DNA from: Agriterribacter humi
GTDB lineage: Bacteria; Bacteroidota; Bacteroidia; Chitinophagales; Chitinophagaceae
NCBI RefSeq assembly: GCF_009192765.1
Contig: NZ_VOHQ01000005.1
Span: 62,001 to 126,000, forward strand
Length of the DNA: 64,000 nucleotides
Direction of reading: 5' to 3'
Part shown: positions 7,322-15,171 of the stretch, piece after piece
How the letters are laid out: every line of letters begins with the position of its first letter
Position numbering within the stretch: the stretch's first letter is position 1
Translations under genes and position numbers: made by a program
The notes under the pieces: generated by a model
Told to the model about the DNA's origin: nothing
The model's input: only the letters and a program-made list of their open reading frames with translations
Databases searched by the model: none

Positions 7322-9737
7322 CTATTTTAAAATCGCATGGCGCAACCTGGCAAGGCATAAGGCGCATACCACTATTAACGTGGCAGGACTTGCAACAGGC
7401 ATCGCTGCTTCCCTGCTCATTTTTATAGTGGTGTCATATGAACTGAGCTACGATACCTTTCAAACAAACTACAACAGCATTTACCGCATCGTCACATCAT
7501 CAAAGCATGCAGACGGTAGTGTGGATTATAACCCAGGTGTACCATGCCCGGCTTATGATGCATTGAAAGCAATTTTTCCTCAAATTAAAAAAATGGTTGC
7601 ATTGAACGCAAGTTCCCGCAACCAGTTTACCGTTCTGGGAAACAATCCCAACAGTGATGTGGCGATCAGCAAAAAATTTATAGAAGAGGGCAATATGATT
7701 TTTACCCAGCCTGCTTATTTTGATATATTCAATACGAAATGGCTTACAGGAAACAAAAAATCCCTGGCAGACCCTGGCAATGTCGTCATTGACAGATCTA
7801 CTGCCATAAAATATTTTGGCGATTGGAAAAACGCTGTAGGTCAGTTCCTGAAATTAGATAACACCGTACTGCTGCAGGTATCCGGTATTGTAGAAGATAT
7901 GCCAGCCAATACCGACTTCCCGATAAAAATATTTGCATCGTACGAAGCCTTTAAAAAATACCCTGATAATTTTGGTTATTCTGCCGAATGGGGAAGCCTC
8001 AGCAGCAATCACCAGTTATATTTCATGCTCCCGCCACATGTAACTGCAGAAAGTATCCGGTCCGGAATAAAAGGCTTCGTCAAAAAGCATTCCCGTAATA
8101 CAGGACGGGATGAAAGAATGCTGGTACTACAGCCCATGAAAGACTTTCACTTTAATATGCAATATGGTGCACTTGGTGATCACAGCTCCAGCAAAACGAT
8201 TTTGTTAACACTTGCGCTGATTGGCGTACTGATCATTATTATGGCTTCCATCAACTTCATCAATCTTTCCAGCGCACAGGCTATTGGCCGGGGTACCGAA
8301 GTTGGCATCCGCAAAGTTTTAGGCAGCAGCCGTGGTCAACTTATACGCCAGGTAATGGGCGAAACCTTTCTCGTTGTTTTCTTTTCACTTATGCTGGCGC
8401 TCGGTATTGCCAGATTGGTGATGCCCTGGTTAAGCAATGTTGCCAGTGTCCCTCCCGGCATTTCGCTGTTCACACCGGCAAGCAGCCTATTCTTAACCAC
8501 CGTATTGATTTTGGTTACCCTGTTATCCGGCGCCTACCCCGCTTTGATCATCTCGGGGTTTAAACCTGCGCTTGCGTTAAAAAGCAAGATCAGTGTTGCC
8601 AGTATGGGTGGCATTTCCTTAAGAAGAGTTTTGGTTGTTACGCAATTTGCCATTTCACAGGTGCTGATCATTGGAACTATAGTAGCCGTTAGCCAGATGA
8701 AGTTTGTACGCAATGCAGACCTGGGATTCAATAAAGATGCGGTGCTGGTGTTGCCTTCAAATAGCAGCAGTGAAAACCTGGCCAGAAGAAATCCGCTAAA
8801 GGAACAATTGCTGCAAAATCCCAATGTAATAAGCGTTTCATTTGCAAGCGATGAAGCTTCTTCCGAAAACAACTGGGCTTCCAATTTTGCTTTCGATAAT
8901 AAAGAAGATGCCCCCTTCCCGGTTTTTTCTAAATATGCTGATGAGGATTATGTACAAACATTCGGATTGCAGATAATAGCCGGAAGAAGTTATTCGGCCA
9001 GTGATACAGTAAAGGAATATTTAATTAATGAAACCCTGGCAAAGAGACTGGGATTACAGGATCCCAAACAAGCTGTTGGAAAGAACCTGCGGATGGGTGG
9101 CGGCCAATGGTTACCGGTAGTAGGTGTAGTAAAAGATTTTAAAGTAAACTCCCTGCGTGAAGAAGTAAAGCCACTGACTATCGCAGCAAGAAAAGATTTC
9201 TATTTTACAATTGCCGTAAAGCTCCGTACGCAAAACCTTGCTCAAACAACAGCCCAAATACAAAAGCTATGGGAAAAAACATACCCGGAATATGCTTATA
9301 CCAGTCATTTTTCTGATGAAACCATAGAACGGTTTTACCGACAGGAAACCCAGCTATCGCTGCTGTACAAAATTTTCGCCGGTATTGCCATCTTCATATC
9401 CTGTCTTGGGCTATATGGATTGGTGTCATATATGGCTGTACAAAAAACAAAGGAAGTGGGCATTCGCAAAGTACTGGGCGCAAGTATAAGCAATATTGTA
9501 TTGTTGTTTTCGCGTGAATTTACTTTGCTCATTGCCATCGCCTTCCTGGTTGCAGTGCCGGTGGGCTGGTATATCATGAACGGCTGGTTACAGAATTTTG
9601 TTTACCGGATTGATATGGGCCTAGGTGTTTTTGTGCTAGCCATTGTTGCATCGCTCACCATCGCATGGATAACGGTTGGTTACAGGGCGGTAAGAGCTGC
9701 GTTGGCTAACCCGGTGAAGAGCCTTCGCACCGAATAG
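7311..9737 (+). CDS. Gene 4: FtsX/MacB-type ABC permease, subfamily C
   Basis: An 808-residue permease with the subfamily C linker (MKDFHFNMQYG) before TM2. The first cytoplasmic loop is GTEVGIRKVLGSSRGQ (330), with Thr-Glu for Lys-Glu, and the second KTKEVGIRKVLGAS (about 713). TM2 has MASINF, losing the usual cysteine; TM6 keeps SCLGLYG. It begins MFKNYFKIAWRNLARHK, and the start is fixed by that signature and by its leader, which is identical to the leader of gene 23. The end is unusual: AACCCGGTGAAGAGCC and the next 33 nt, through the stop, are shared exactly with genes 6 and 24. A displaced second tail follows. Confidence 0.95.
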   Translation: MFKNYFKIAWRNLARHKAHTTINVAGLATGIAASLLIFIVVSYELSYDTFQTNYNSIYRIVTSSKHADGSVDYNPGVPCPAYDALKAIFPQIKKMVALNASSRNQFTVLGNNPNSDVAISKKFIEEGNMIFTQPAYFDIFNTKWLTGNKKSLADPGNVVIDRSTAIKYFGDWKNAVGQFLKLDNTVLLQVSGIVEDMPANTDFPIKIFASYEAFKKYPDNFGYSAEWGSLSSNHQLYFMLPPHVTAESIRSGIKGFVKKHSRNTGRDERMLVLQPMKDFHFNMQYGALGDHSSSKTILLTLALIGVLIIIMASINFINLSSAQAIGRGTEVGIRKVLGSSRGQLIRQVMGETFLVVFFSLMLALGIARLVMPWLSNVASVPPGISLFTPASSLFLTTVLILVTLLSGAYPALIISGFKPALALKSKISVASMGGISLRRVLVVTQFAISQVLIIGTIVAVSQMKFVRNADLGFNKDAVLVLPSNSSSENLARRNPLKEQLLQNPNVISVSFASDEASSENNWASNFAFDNKEDAPFPVFSKYADEDYVQTFGLQIIAGRSYSASDTVKEYLINETLAKRLGLQDPKQAVGKNLRMGGGQWLPVVGVVKDFKVNSLREEVKPLTIAARKDFYFTIAVKLRTQNLAQTTAQIQKLWEKTYPEYAYTSHFSDETIERFYRQETQLSLLYKIFAGIAIFISCLGLYGLVSYMAVQKTKEVGIRKVLGASISNIVLLFSREFTLLIAIAFLVAVPVGWYIMNGWLQNFVYRIDMGLGVFVLAIVASLTIAWITVGYRAVRAALANPVKSLRTE

Positions 9738-9772
9738 CTACGGCTCTCAAAGAGCGTTTGAGAACGGAATAA
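9738..9772 (+). pseudogene. Relic C-terminal tail after gene 4
   Basis: After the TAG, a 14-nt spacer leads to GAG CGT TTG AGA ACG GAA TAA (9752-9772), which reads ERLRTE-stop, a copy of the family tail. The sequence after it (TACAAATGTGG) is the flank that normally follows a true stop, as after genes 2 and 18. This suggests the relic marks the ancestral gene end. The functional stop lies in the loop of a hairpin with arms AGAGCC (9718-9723) and GGCTCT (9742-9747). Confidence 0.7.
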
Positions 9773-9855
9773 TACAAATGTGGGAAATGTGAAAAATATT
9801 AAAATCAAAATCAACTAACCTCCCTACCCCTGGGCAAGACCAATAATCTTTTTTT

Positions 9856-12240
9856 ATGATAAAAAACTATCTGAAAATAGCGTTTCGCAACCTGTGGCGA
9901 CACAGGGTGTTTTCATTTATTAACATCATGGGACTTACAGTAGGTATGACGGCCTGCTTCCTTATTTTTCTATTTGTGAAATTTGAATTGGGCTACGACG
10001 CATTTAATACAAAAGCCGATCGTATTTACCGCATCGTTTGCGATATTAAAACGCCTACCGAAGTCATTAAAGCAAGCGGTCCTTCATGGGCAGTGCCACC
10101 GCACATCATCAGCGAGTTTCCCGAAATTGAATCGGCAGTGCGCGTTGGTGATGTGAGCCTACTGGTACGAAAAGGAGATATCAAATTCCAGGAAGAAAAT
10201 GCACTATGGGCCGACTCTGCTTTTTTTGGCATGTTTGATTTCAAGTTAATTCATGGCAATCCTTCAACAGCTTTAAAAGACCCGTTAAGCATTGTTTTTT
10301 CCGAAACAGCGGCAAAGAAATATTTTGGCAACAGCGATCCTGTAGGACAAACACTCTTATTAACGGGAGAAGGGATAAGTGCAACCGTAACAGGCATTAT
10401 GAAAGACATGCCGGAGAATGCGCATATAAAGGCAGACATGCTGGTGTCTATGACTACGCTCACCAAAAAATTTAATCCCGGGCTCGATGACCAATGGGGA
10501 AACTATGGCGCTTCTGCCTACCTGCTGTTAAAGAAAGGAACAAATGCCAAAGCCCTGGCAAGAAAATTCCCCGACTTCCTGGAAAAGAGAAACGGTACCG
10601 AAATGAAGCAACAGCAAATGTATGCTACACTATTGCTCGAGCCACTAAGAGACGTTTATCTTCGTTCCACACGAAACGGTGATTCTAAAAAGGGCAATAT
10701 CAGCAATGTATATATCTTTTCCGTTATTGCCGTGTTTATATTACTGATCGCATGTATCAATTTTATCAATCTTACTACTGCACGATCCAGTGAAAGAGCT
10801 AAAGAAGTAGGCATAAGAAAAGTAGTGGGTGCGGCCAAAAGCCAACTGGCACGACAATTTATAGGAGAATCTGTATTGCTGTGTCTCCTCTCTTATATCC
10901 TCACCACCGGGCTGGCGGCACTGCTGCTGCCTTCGTTTAACCACATGGCTGGTAAAACCATTGCTACAAGTATTTTTGCAGATCCGCAACACGTTCTTAT
11001 CCTGTTTATTGCCTCAATAGGTATTGGTTTGCTGGCAGGCGCCTACCCTGCACTGGTATTATCTTCGTTTAAGCCCACAACTGTACTGAAAGGACGCTTT
11101 GCAACAGGCACACGCGGTATCGTTTTGAGAAAAGCACTGGTAATAGGACAGTTTACCATTTCCATTGCGCTGATCATCGGAACACTCATCGTATATACGC
11201 AAATGAAATTTATGCGCAGCCGCGACCTGGGTTTCAGCAAGGACCAGGTAATGGTGATCAATACCAACGGCGACCCGGGCAGAATGGCATTTAAACAATC
11301 CGTGTTAAGTGTTCCGGGCATAAAATCTTCGGCGCTGTCATCGAGCGTTCCCGGTGGGGGAAATCGCGGCGCTTATTCCGAAATAGAAAACAGGAAAGGT
11401 GATTTACAAATCGCTAATCTTGACCTGTATTTTGTTGACTTTGATTACATCAACCAGTTCAATATAAAAATGGCGGCAGGGCGTAGCTTTCAAAAGGAAT
11501 TTGGAACAGATACCACGCAGGCAATGTTGTTAAACGAAGCTGCAGTAAAGATGTTTGGGTACAGTAGCCCGGAACAGGCAGTCGGCCGCCGTTTCAGGCA
11601 ATGGGGCCGCGAAGGAAAGATCATCGGTGTTATGAAGGACTTTCATTTTCGTTCTTTGCAACAAGACATTAAACCGTTGAGCATGCGTATAGAACCCGAT
11701 GGCTGTGACCTGGTTTCAGTAAAAGTGTCTGCCACCAATTTGCCGGCAACGATTAAGGCTATCGAAAGCAAATGGAAAACAACCATTCCTAACCGCCCGT
11801 TCAGCTATTATTTTTTGGATGAATTTTTTGACAGGCAATACCGGAGTGAAGAACGGTTTGGAAAACTATTTCTGAATTTTGCGGTATTGGCCATCTTCAT
11901 TTCTTGCCTGGGTTTGCTTGGGTTAGCATCTCACAGCACCGCGCAACGTACCAAGGAAATTGGCATTCGCAAAGTAATGGGTGCATCGGTAACCAATATT
12001 GTAAATCTTTTATCAAAGGATTTTTTGTGGTTGGTGTTCATTTCCTTTGTGATAGCTGCACCGCTGGCGGGATACTCGATGTACACATGGCTGCAGGATT
12101 TTGCATACAGGATAAACTTAAGCTGGTGGGTGTTTGCAGTGGCTGGTATAACAGCCGCACTCGTTGCGCTGATAACCATCAGTTTCCAGGCAATAAAGGC
12201 AGCGGTGGCCAACCCGGTTCAGTCATTGCGAACGGAGTGA
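9856..12240 (+). CDS. Gene 5: FtsX/MacB-type ABC permease, subfamily B (divergent linker)
   Basis: A 794-residue permease starting MIKNYLKIAFRNLWRHR, with TM1 at about 20-42. The linker is diverged (RDVYLRSTRNGDSKKGN), but TM2 and loop 1 are typical: IACINFINLTTARSSERAK then KEVGIRKVVGA (317). GAYPALVLSSFKPTTVLKG precedes TM5. The second loop is TKEIGIRKVMGAS (about 699) and the tail NPVQSLRTE. The 118-nt spacer upstream lacks R1 and RA; its leader ends in a T tract. The last codons and stop form a hairpin with the following sequence (ACGGAG 12232-12237 with CTCCGT 12252-12257). Confidence 0.95.
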   Translation: MIKNYLKIAFRNLWRHRVFSFINIMGLTVGMTACFLIFLFVKFELGYDAFNTKADRIYRIVCDIKTPTEVIKASGPSWAVPPHIISEFPEIESAVRVGDVSLLVRKGDIKFQEENALWADSAFFGMFDFKLIHGNPSTALKDPLSIVFSETAAKKYFGNSDPVGQTLLLTGEGISATVTGIMKDMPENAHIKADMLVSMTTLTKKFNPGLDDQWGNYGASAYLLLKKGTNAKALARKFPDFLEKRNGTEMKQQQMYATLLLEPLRDVYLRSTRNGDSKKGNISNVYIFSVIAVFILLIACINFINLTTARSSERAKEVGIRKVVGAAKSQLARQFIGESVLLCLLSYILTTGLAALLLPSFNHMAGKTIATSIFADPQHVLILFIASIGIGLLAGAYPALVLSSFKPTTVLKGRFATGTRGIVLRKALVIGQFTISIALIIGTLIVYTQMKFMRSRDLGFSKDQVMVINTNGDPGRMAFKQSVLSVPGIKSSALSSSVPGGGNRGAYSEIENRKGDLQIANLDLYFVDFDYINQFNIKMAAGRSFQKEFGTDTTQAMLLNEAAVKMFGYSSPEQAVGRRFRQWGREGKIIGVMKDFHFRSLQQDIKPLSMRIEPDGCDLVSVKVSATNLPATIKAIESKWKTTIPNRPFSYYFLDEFFDRQYRSEERFGKLFLNFAVLAIFISCLGLLGLASHSTAQRTKEIGIRKVMGASVTNIVNLLSKDFLWLVFISFVIAAPLAGYSMYTWLQDFAYRINLSWWVFAVAGITAALVALITISFQAIKAAVANPVQSLRTE

Positions 12241-12267
12241 AGCAAAAGTTGCTCCGTACACGGAATA
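12232..12267 (+). other. Hairpin across the gene 5 stop with a possible relic tail
   Basis: Arms ACGGAG and CTCCGT pair exactly and enclose the TGA stop. Downstream ACGGAATA (12260-12267) followed by AATGTG resembles a decayed end of the family tail plus its usual flank. The match is short, so the relic reading is tentative. Confidence 0.4.
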
Positions 12268-12282
12268 TAAATGTGAAAATGG

Positions 12283-12320
12283 AGCCGGTCGTCACGCGAC
12301 ATGAGAAGCGTCAGACGGCT
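12283..12320 (+). repeat. RA palindrome, variant copy 2
   Basis: AGCCGGTCGTCACGC...GCGTCAGACGGCT. The outermost pairs differ from other copies (AGCCG/CGGCT instead of GCGG/CCGC) but still pair, a compensatory pattern suggesting that the fold matters or that the copy has an independent origin. Confidence 0.6.
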
Positions 12321-12408
12321 AGTTCAAAACGATAAACAACATAACACCGGTTGAAGTGTAACATTTTTTTTACTGATACGTACATACTATGCAACATTGA
12401 TTTTTTTT

Positions 12409-12462
12409 GCCGGTCTTTACTTGGGCCGGCGCCTGTCGTTTTTGATAATATTCCGCCGGCGG
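12409..12462. other. Two GC-rich dyads upstream of gene 6
   Basis: GCCGG (12409-12413) pairs with CCGGC (12426-12430), and CCGCCGGCGG (12453-12462) is a perfect palindrome. The rest of this 247-nt spacer is AT-rich and carries neither leader type, so gene 6 may have its own control region. I see no convincing promoter motif. Confidence 0.35.
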
Positions 12463-12487
12463 GATTTCATCTTTCTTATACAGTCGT

Positions 12488-14860
12488 ATGATTAAAAATT
12501 TCTTTAAGACAGCGTATCGCAACCTGGTGCGCAACAAGGGCTTTTCAACCATTAATATTACCGGGCTGGCCATAGGCATGGCCAGCGCTATGCTTATCTT
12601 ACTCTGGATACAGAACGAAGTGAGCTATGACCAGTTCCATGATAAAAAAGACAGGATCTACGAAGCCTGGAACCGGGCACGTTTTGACGGCAAGCTTATG
12701 TGCTGGAACACCACACCCAAAATACTGGCAAGAACGCTCGAGCATGACCTCCCTGAAGTAGAAAGGGCCGTGCGGGTAAACTGGAACAGCAACCTGCTGT
12801 TTACTGTAGGCGATAAAAGAATAATGAAGTCCGGCAATACGGTGGATACAGGCTTTCTTCAAATGTTCAGCTTTCCCCTGCTCAGGGGCAATCCTGCCAC
12901 AGCGCTCAATGATATGCATTCCATCCTCCTTACGGAAAAGATGGCAAAAAGCCTTTTTGGTAATGAAGACGCGATGGGTAAGATACTTAAAGTGGATAAC
13001 AAGGATAATTTTACCGTAACAGGTATTTTAAAAGACTTTCCCAATCATTCAAGATTTACTTCCGAATATCTGATACCCTGGTCGTATTTAAGGCATACCG
13101 GCGGTGATGATTCCAGTTGGGGCAACAACAGCACCCGCACCTATGTAATGCTGAAGCCCAATGCCACGCTGGCTTCTGTAGCCCCCAAATTGCAGGTATT
13201 GAAGCAAAAATACGATGAGGAAGCGCGTACAGATAAATGGGAAATGTTTATATATCCCTTGCGAAAATGGCGGTTGTATTCGGGTTTTACCAACGGAGTG
13301 GAAGACGGCCGCGGACGCATTGAATTTGTACGTTTGTTTGGCATTATAGCCGCGTTTATTCTGCTCATCGCCTGCATCAATTTTATGAACCTGAGCACGG
13401 CGCGCAGCGAAAAAAGGGCAAAAGAAGTAGGTATTCGCAAAGTGGTGGGCGCCCGCAAAGGAACACTGGTGGGGCAATTTATCGGGGAATCCATTTTATT
13501 ATCGTTCCTGGCAGCCCTGCTTGCCCTTATTATTGTAGTCATTAGCTTACCCGCCTACAACCAGCTAACAGATAAAAAGTTGTTCATTGATTTTGCGGAT
13601 ATTAACACCTGGCTTGCGGGTATGGGCTTTATTGTATTTACAGGCGTGCTGGCAGGCAGCTACCCGGCGTTTTTTCTTTCGTCCTTTCAGCCGGCAAAAG
13701 TGCTCAAAGGAACTTTTAAAAAGGTACACGCTTTGGTTACGCCACGTAAAATTCTGGTAGTACTTCAATTTACATTCGCTATTATCCTTATTATCTGCAC
13801 CATTATCGTTAAGCAGCAGATTGATTATGCCCGCGACCGGCAAACAGGATATGATAAAAACAACCTGGTCTATCATTTCTTTTCAAACGATATTGAAAAA
13901 AATTATGCGCTTATTAAGAACGAACTGCTTGCTTCCGGCGCTGCTACATCGGTTGTAAAAACCAATTCGCCTCTTACAGAAGTGTGGAGCGATGGCTGGG
14001 GACAGGAATGGGAAGGAAAAGATCCGAACGATAAAACGGATTTTTACCGCTATGTGGCCGATGACGGGCTGGGAACCGCAACAGGCATGCAGTTCGTCCA
14101 GGGGCGCGACTTCGACCTGAAAAAATTTCCAACAGATTCAACAGGAATGATCATCAACGAATCTTCGCTGAAGGTGATGAAATTTAAAGAGCCGCTTGGC
14201 AAAACAGTAAAAGACAATGGTATATCGTGGCATATTATAGGCGTAATAAAAGATTTTATCATTACTTCTCCCTATGAGCCCATCCGCCCGATGCTCATCA
14301 TGGGTGCAAAATCCAACTGGTTTCAAACCGTGCTTATTAAGCTTAACGATAAGCAGCCCGTTGCACAAAACCTGAAAGCTGCCGAAACCATTTTCAAAAA
14401 ATACAATCCGGAATATCCTTTCGATTACAAATTTGTTGATGAGGAATATGCCAAGAAATTTGAAAATGAACAACGGCAGGGAACCCTTGCTGCATTGTTC
14501 GCAGGACTTACCATTTTCATTTCCTGCTTAGGATTGTTTGGACTGGCTACCTATATGGCCGAAAACAGGATTAAAGAGATTGGCGTTAGAAAGGTATTGG
14601 GTGCATCGGTTACGGGCATCACCGCCCTGCTCTCAAAGGATTTTTTAAAGCTTGTTATCGTGTCTTTTATTATCGCTGCACCATTGTCGTGGTGGGCCAT
14701 GTACAAATGGTTGCAGGATTATTCTTACCGTGTAAGCATTCAATGGTGGGTATTTGCATTGGCCTGCCTGGTATCGGTAATGATCGCGCTGCTCACCATC
14801 AGCTATCAATCTATAAAAGCGGCAGTAGCCAACCCGGTGAAGAGCCTTCGCACCGAATAG
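12488..14860 (+). CDS. Gene 6: FtsX/MacB-type ABC permease, subfamily A
   Basis: A 790-residue permease beginning MIKNFFKTAYRNLVRNK. The subfamily A linker is RKWRLYSGFTNGVEDG, leading to VRLF, TM2 (IACINFMNL) and KEVGIRKVVGARKG (312). GSYPAFFLSSFQPAKVLKG ends TM4. The second loop is IKEIGVRKVLGAS (about 695), followed by the paired tryptophans SWWAMYKWLQDY in TM7. The tail NPVKSLRTE lies within a 49-nt block identical to the ends of genes 4 and 24. Its upstream spacer is unlike any other in the window. A displaced tail follows the stop. Confidence 0.95.
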   Translation: MIKNFFKTAYRNLVRNKGFSTINITGLAIGMASAMLILLWIQNEVSYDQFHDKKDRIYEAWNRARFDGKLMCWNTTPKILARTLEHDLPEVERAVRVNWNSNLLFTVGDKRIMKSGNTVDTGFLQMFSFPLLRGNPATALNDMHSILLTEKMAKSLFGNEDAMGKILKVDNKDNFTVTGILKDFPNHSRFTSEYLIPWSYLRHTGGDDSSWGNNSTRTYVMLKPNATLASVAPKLQVLKQKYDEEARTDKWEMFIYPLRKWRLYSGFTNGVEDGRGRIEFVRLFGIIAAFILLIACINFMNLSTARSEKRAKEVGIRKVVGARKGTLVGQFIGESILLSFLAALLALIIVVISLPAYNQLTDKKLFIDFADINTWLAGMGFIVFTGVLAGSYPAFFLSSFQPAKVLKGTFKKVHALVTPRKILVVLQFTFAIILIICTIIVKQQIDYARDRQTGYDKNNLVYHFFSNDIEKNYALIKNELLASGAATSVVKTNSPLTEVWSDGWGQEWEGKDPNDKTDFYRYVADDGLGTATGMQFVQGRDFDLKKFPTDSTGMIINESSLKVMKFKEPLGKTVKDNGISWHIIGVIKDFIITSPYEPIRPMLIMGAKSNWFQTVLIKLNDKQPVAQNLKAAETIFKKYNPEYPFDYKFVDEEYAKKFENEQRQGTLAALFAGLTIFISCLGLFGLATYMAENRIKEIGVRKVLGASVTGITALLSKDFLKLVIVSFIIAAPLSWWAMYKWLQDYSYRVSIQWWVFALACLVSVMIALLTISYQSIKAAVANPVKSLRTE

Positions 14861-14895
14861 CTACGGCTCTCAAAGAGCGGTTAAGAACGGAACAG
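14861..14895 (+). pseudogene. Relic C-terminal tail after gene 6
   Basis: GAG CGG TTA AGA ACG GAA CAG (14875-14895) encodes ERLRTE, with the former stop TAG now CAG. It is followed at once by GATGTCTGATG, exactly what follows the real stops of genes 10 and 23. That placement is strong evidence that this is the original end of gene 6 and that new sequence carrying LRTE-stop was inserted upstream. Confidence 0.75.
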
Positions 14896-15002
14896 GATGT
14901 CTGATGTCTGATTTAGTGATGTCTGATTTAAAAATAAAATCAAACATCACAGATCATCAAAGCAGAAATTTTTTGAGCCAACCCTGTGGCTCATCCCCGC
15001 CG
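14896..15002 (+). repeat. R3 hairpin block, copy 1
   Basis: AT-rich block starting GATGTCTGATG. Arms GTGATGTCTGATTT (14916-14929) and AAATCAAACATCAC (14937-14950) pair with one mismatch. A second short hairpin follows, GAGCCA/TGGCTC, then TCATCCCCGCC. Copies occur at 25569 and 59970. The 311-nt spacer 14861-15171 therefore holds a relic tail, this block, two operator-like dyads and a sigma-54-like promoter. Confidence 0.7.
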
Positions 15003-15032
15003 GACTGGCTCAGTCGTGCGGGGTGAGGCACC

Positions 15033-15067
15033 GTCCGTTATCGTACACCTTTCGTCCGTTATCGCAC
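15033..15067 (+). promoter_or_regulatory. Paired dyad operators upstream of gene 7 (candidate activator sites)
   Basis: GTCCGTTATCGTAC (15033-15046) and GTCCGTTATCGCAC (15054-15067) are two copies of the dyad GTnCG-N4-CGnAC. Their starts are 21 bp apart, two helical turns, so they face the same side of DNA. They lie about 75-90 bp upstream of a sigma-54-like core, the usual place for NtrC-family enhancer-binding proteins. A related dyad precedes gene 18. The identity of the regulator is inference. Confidence 0.65.
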
Positions 15068-15118
15068 AATATCTTTTATTAAAGGTTACAAGTAATTACA
15101 ATTCAGCTTGTTACAAAG

Positions 15119-15133
15119 TGGCACATGTCTTGG
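15119..15133 (+). promoter_or_regulatory. Sigma-54-like promoter for gene 7
   Basis: TGGCAC-ATGTC-TTGG matches the RpoN consensus TGGCACG-N4-TTGC at the -24 GG, the CAC and the -12 TTG with exact spacing; the last C is G and the seventh base is A. The predicted start is about base 15145, leaving a leader of about 27 nt before the ATG at 15172. Confidence 0.65.
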
Positions 15134-15171
15134 GAAAATAGCTTCATCCGCTCATTCTTCAAGCAATCCAT

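Noticed and set aside
12401-12430. Rho-independent terminator upstream of gene 6
   Set aside because: The T tract comes before the GC stem on the plus strand, and no T tract follows it on either strand.
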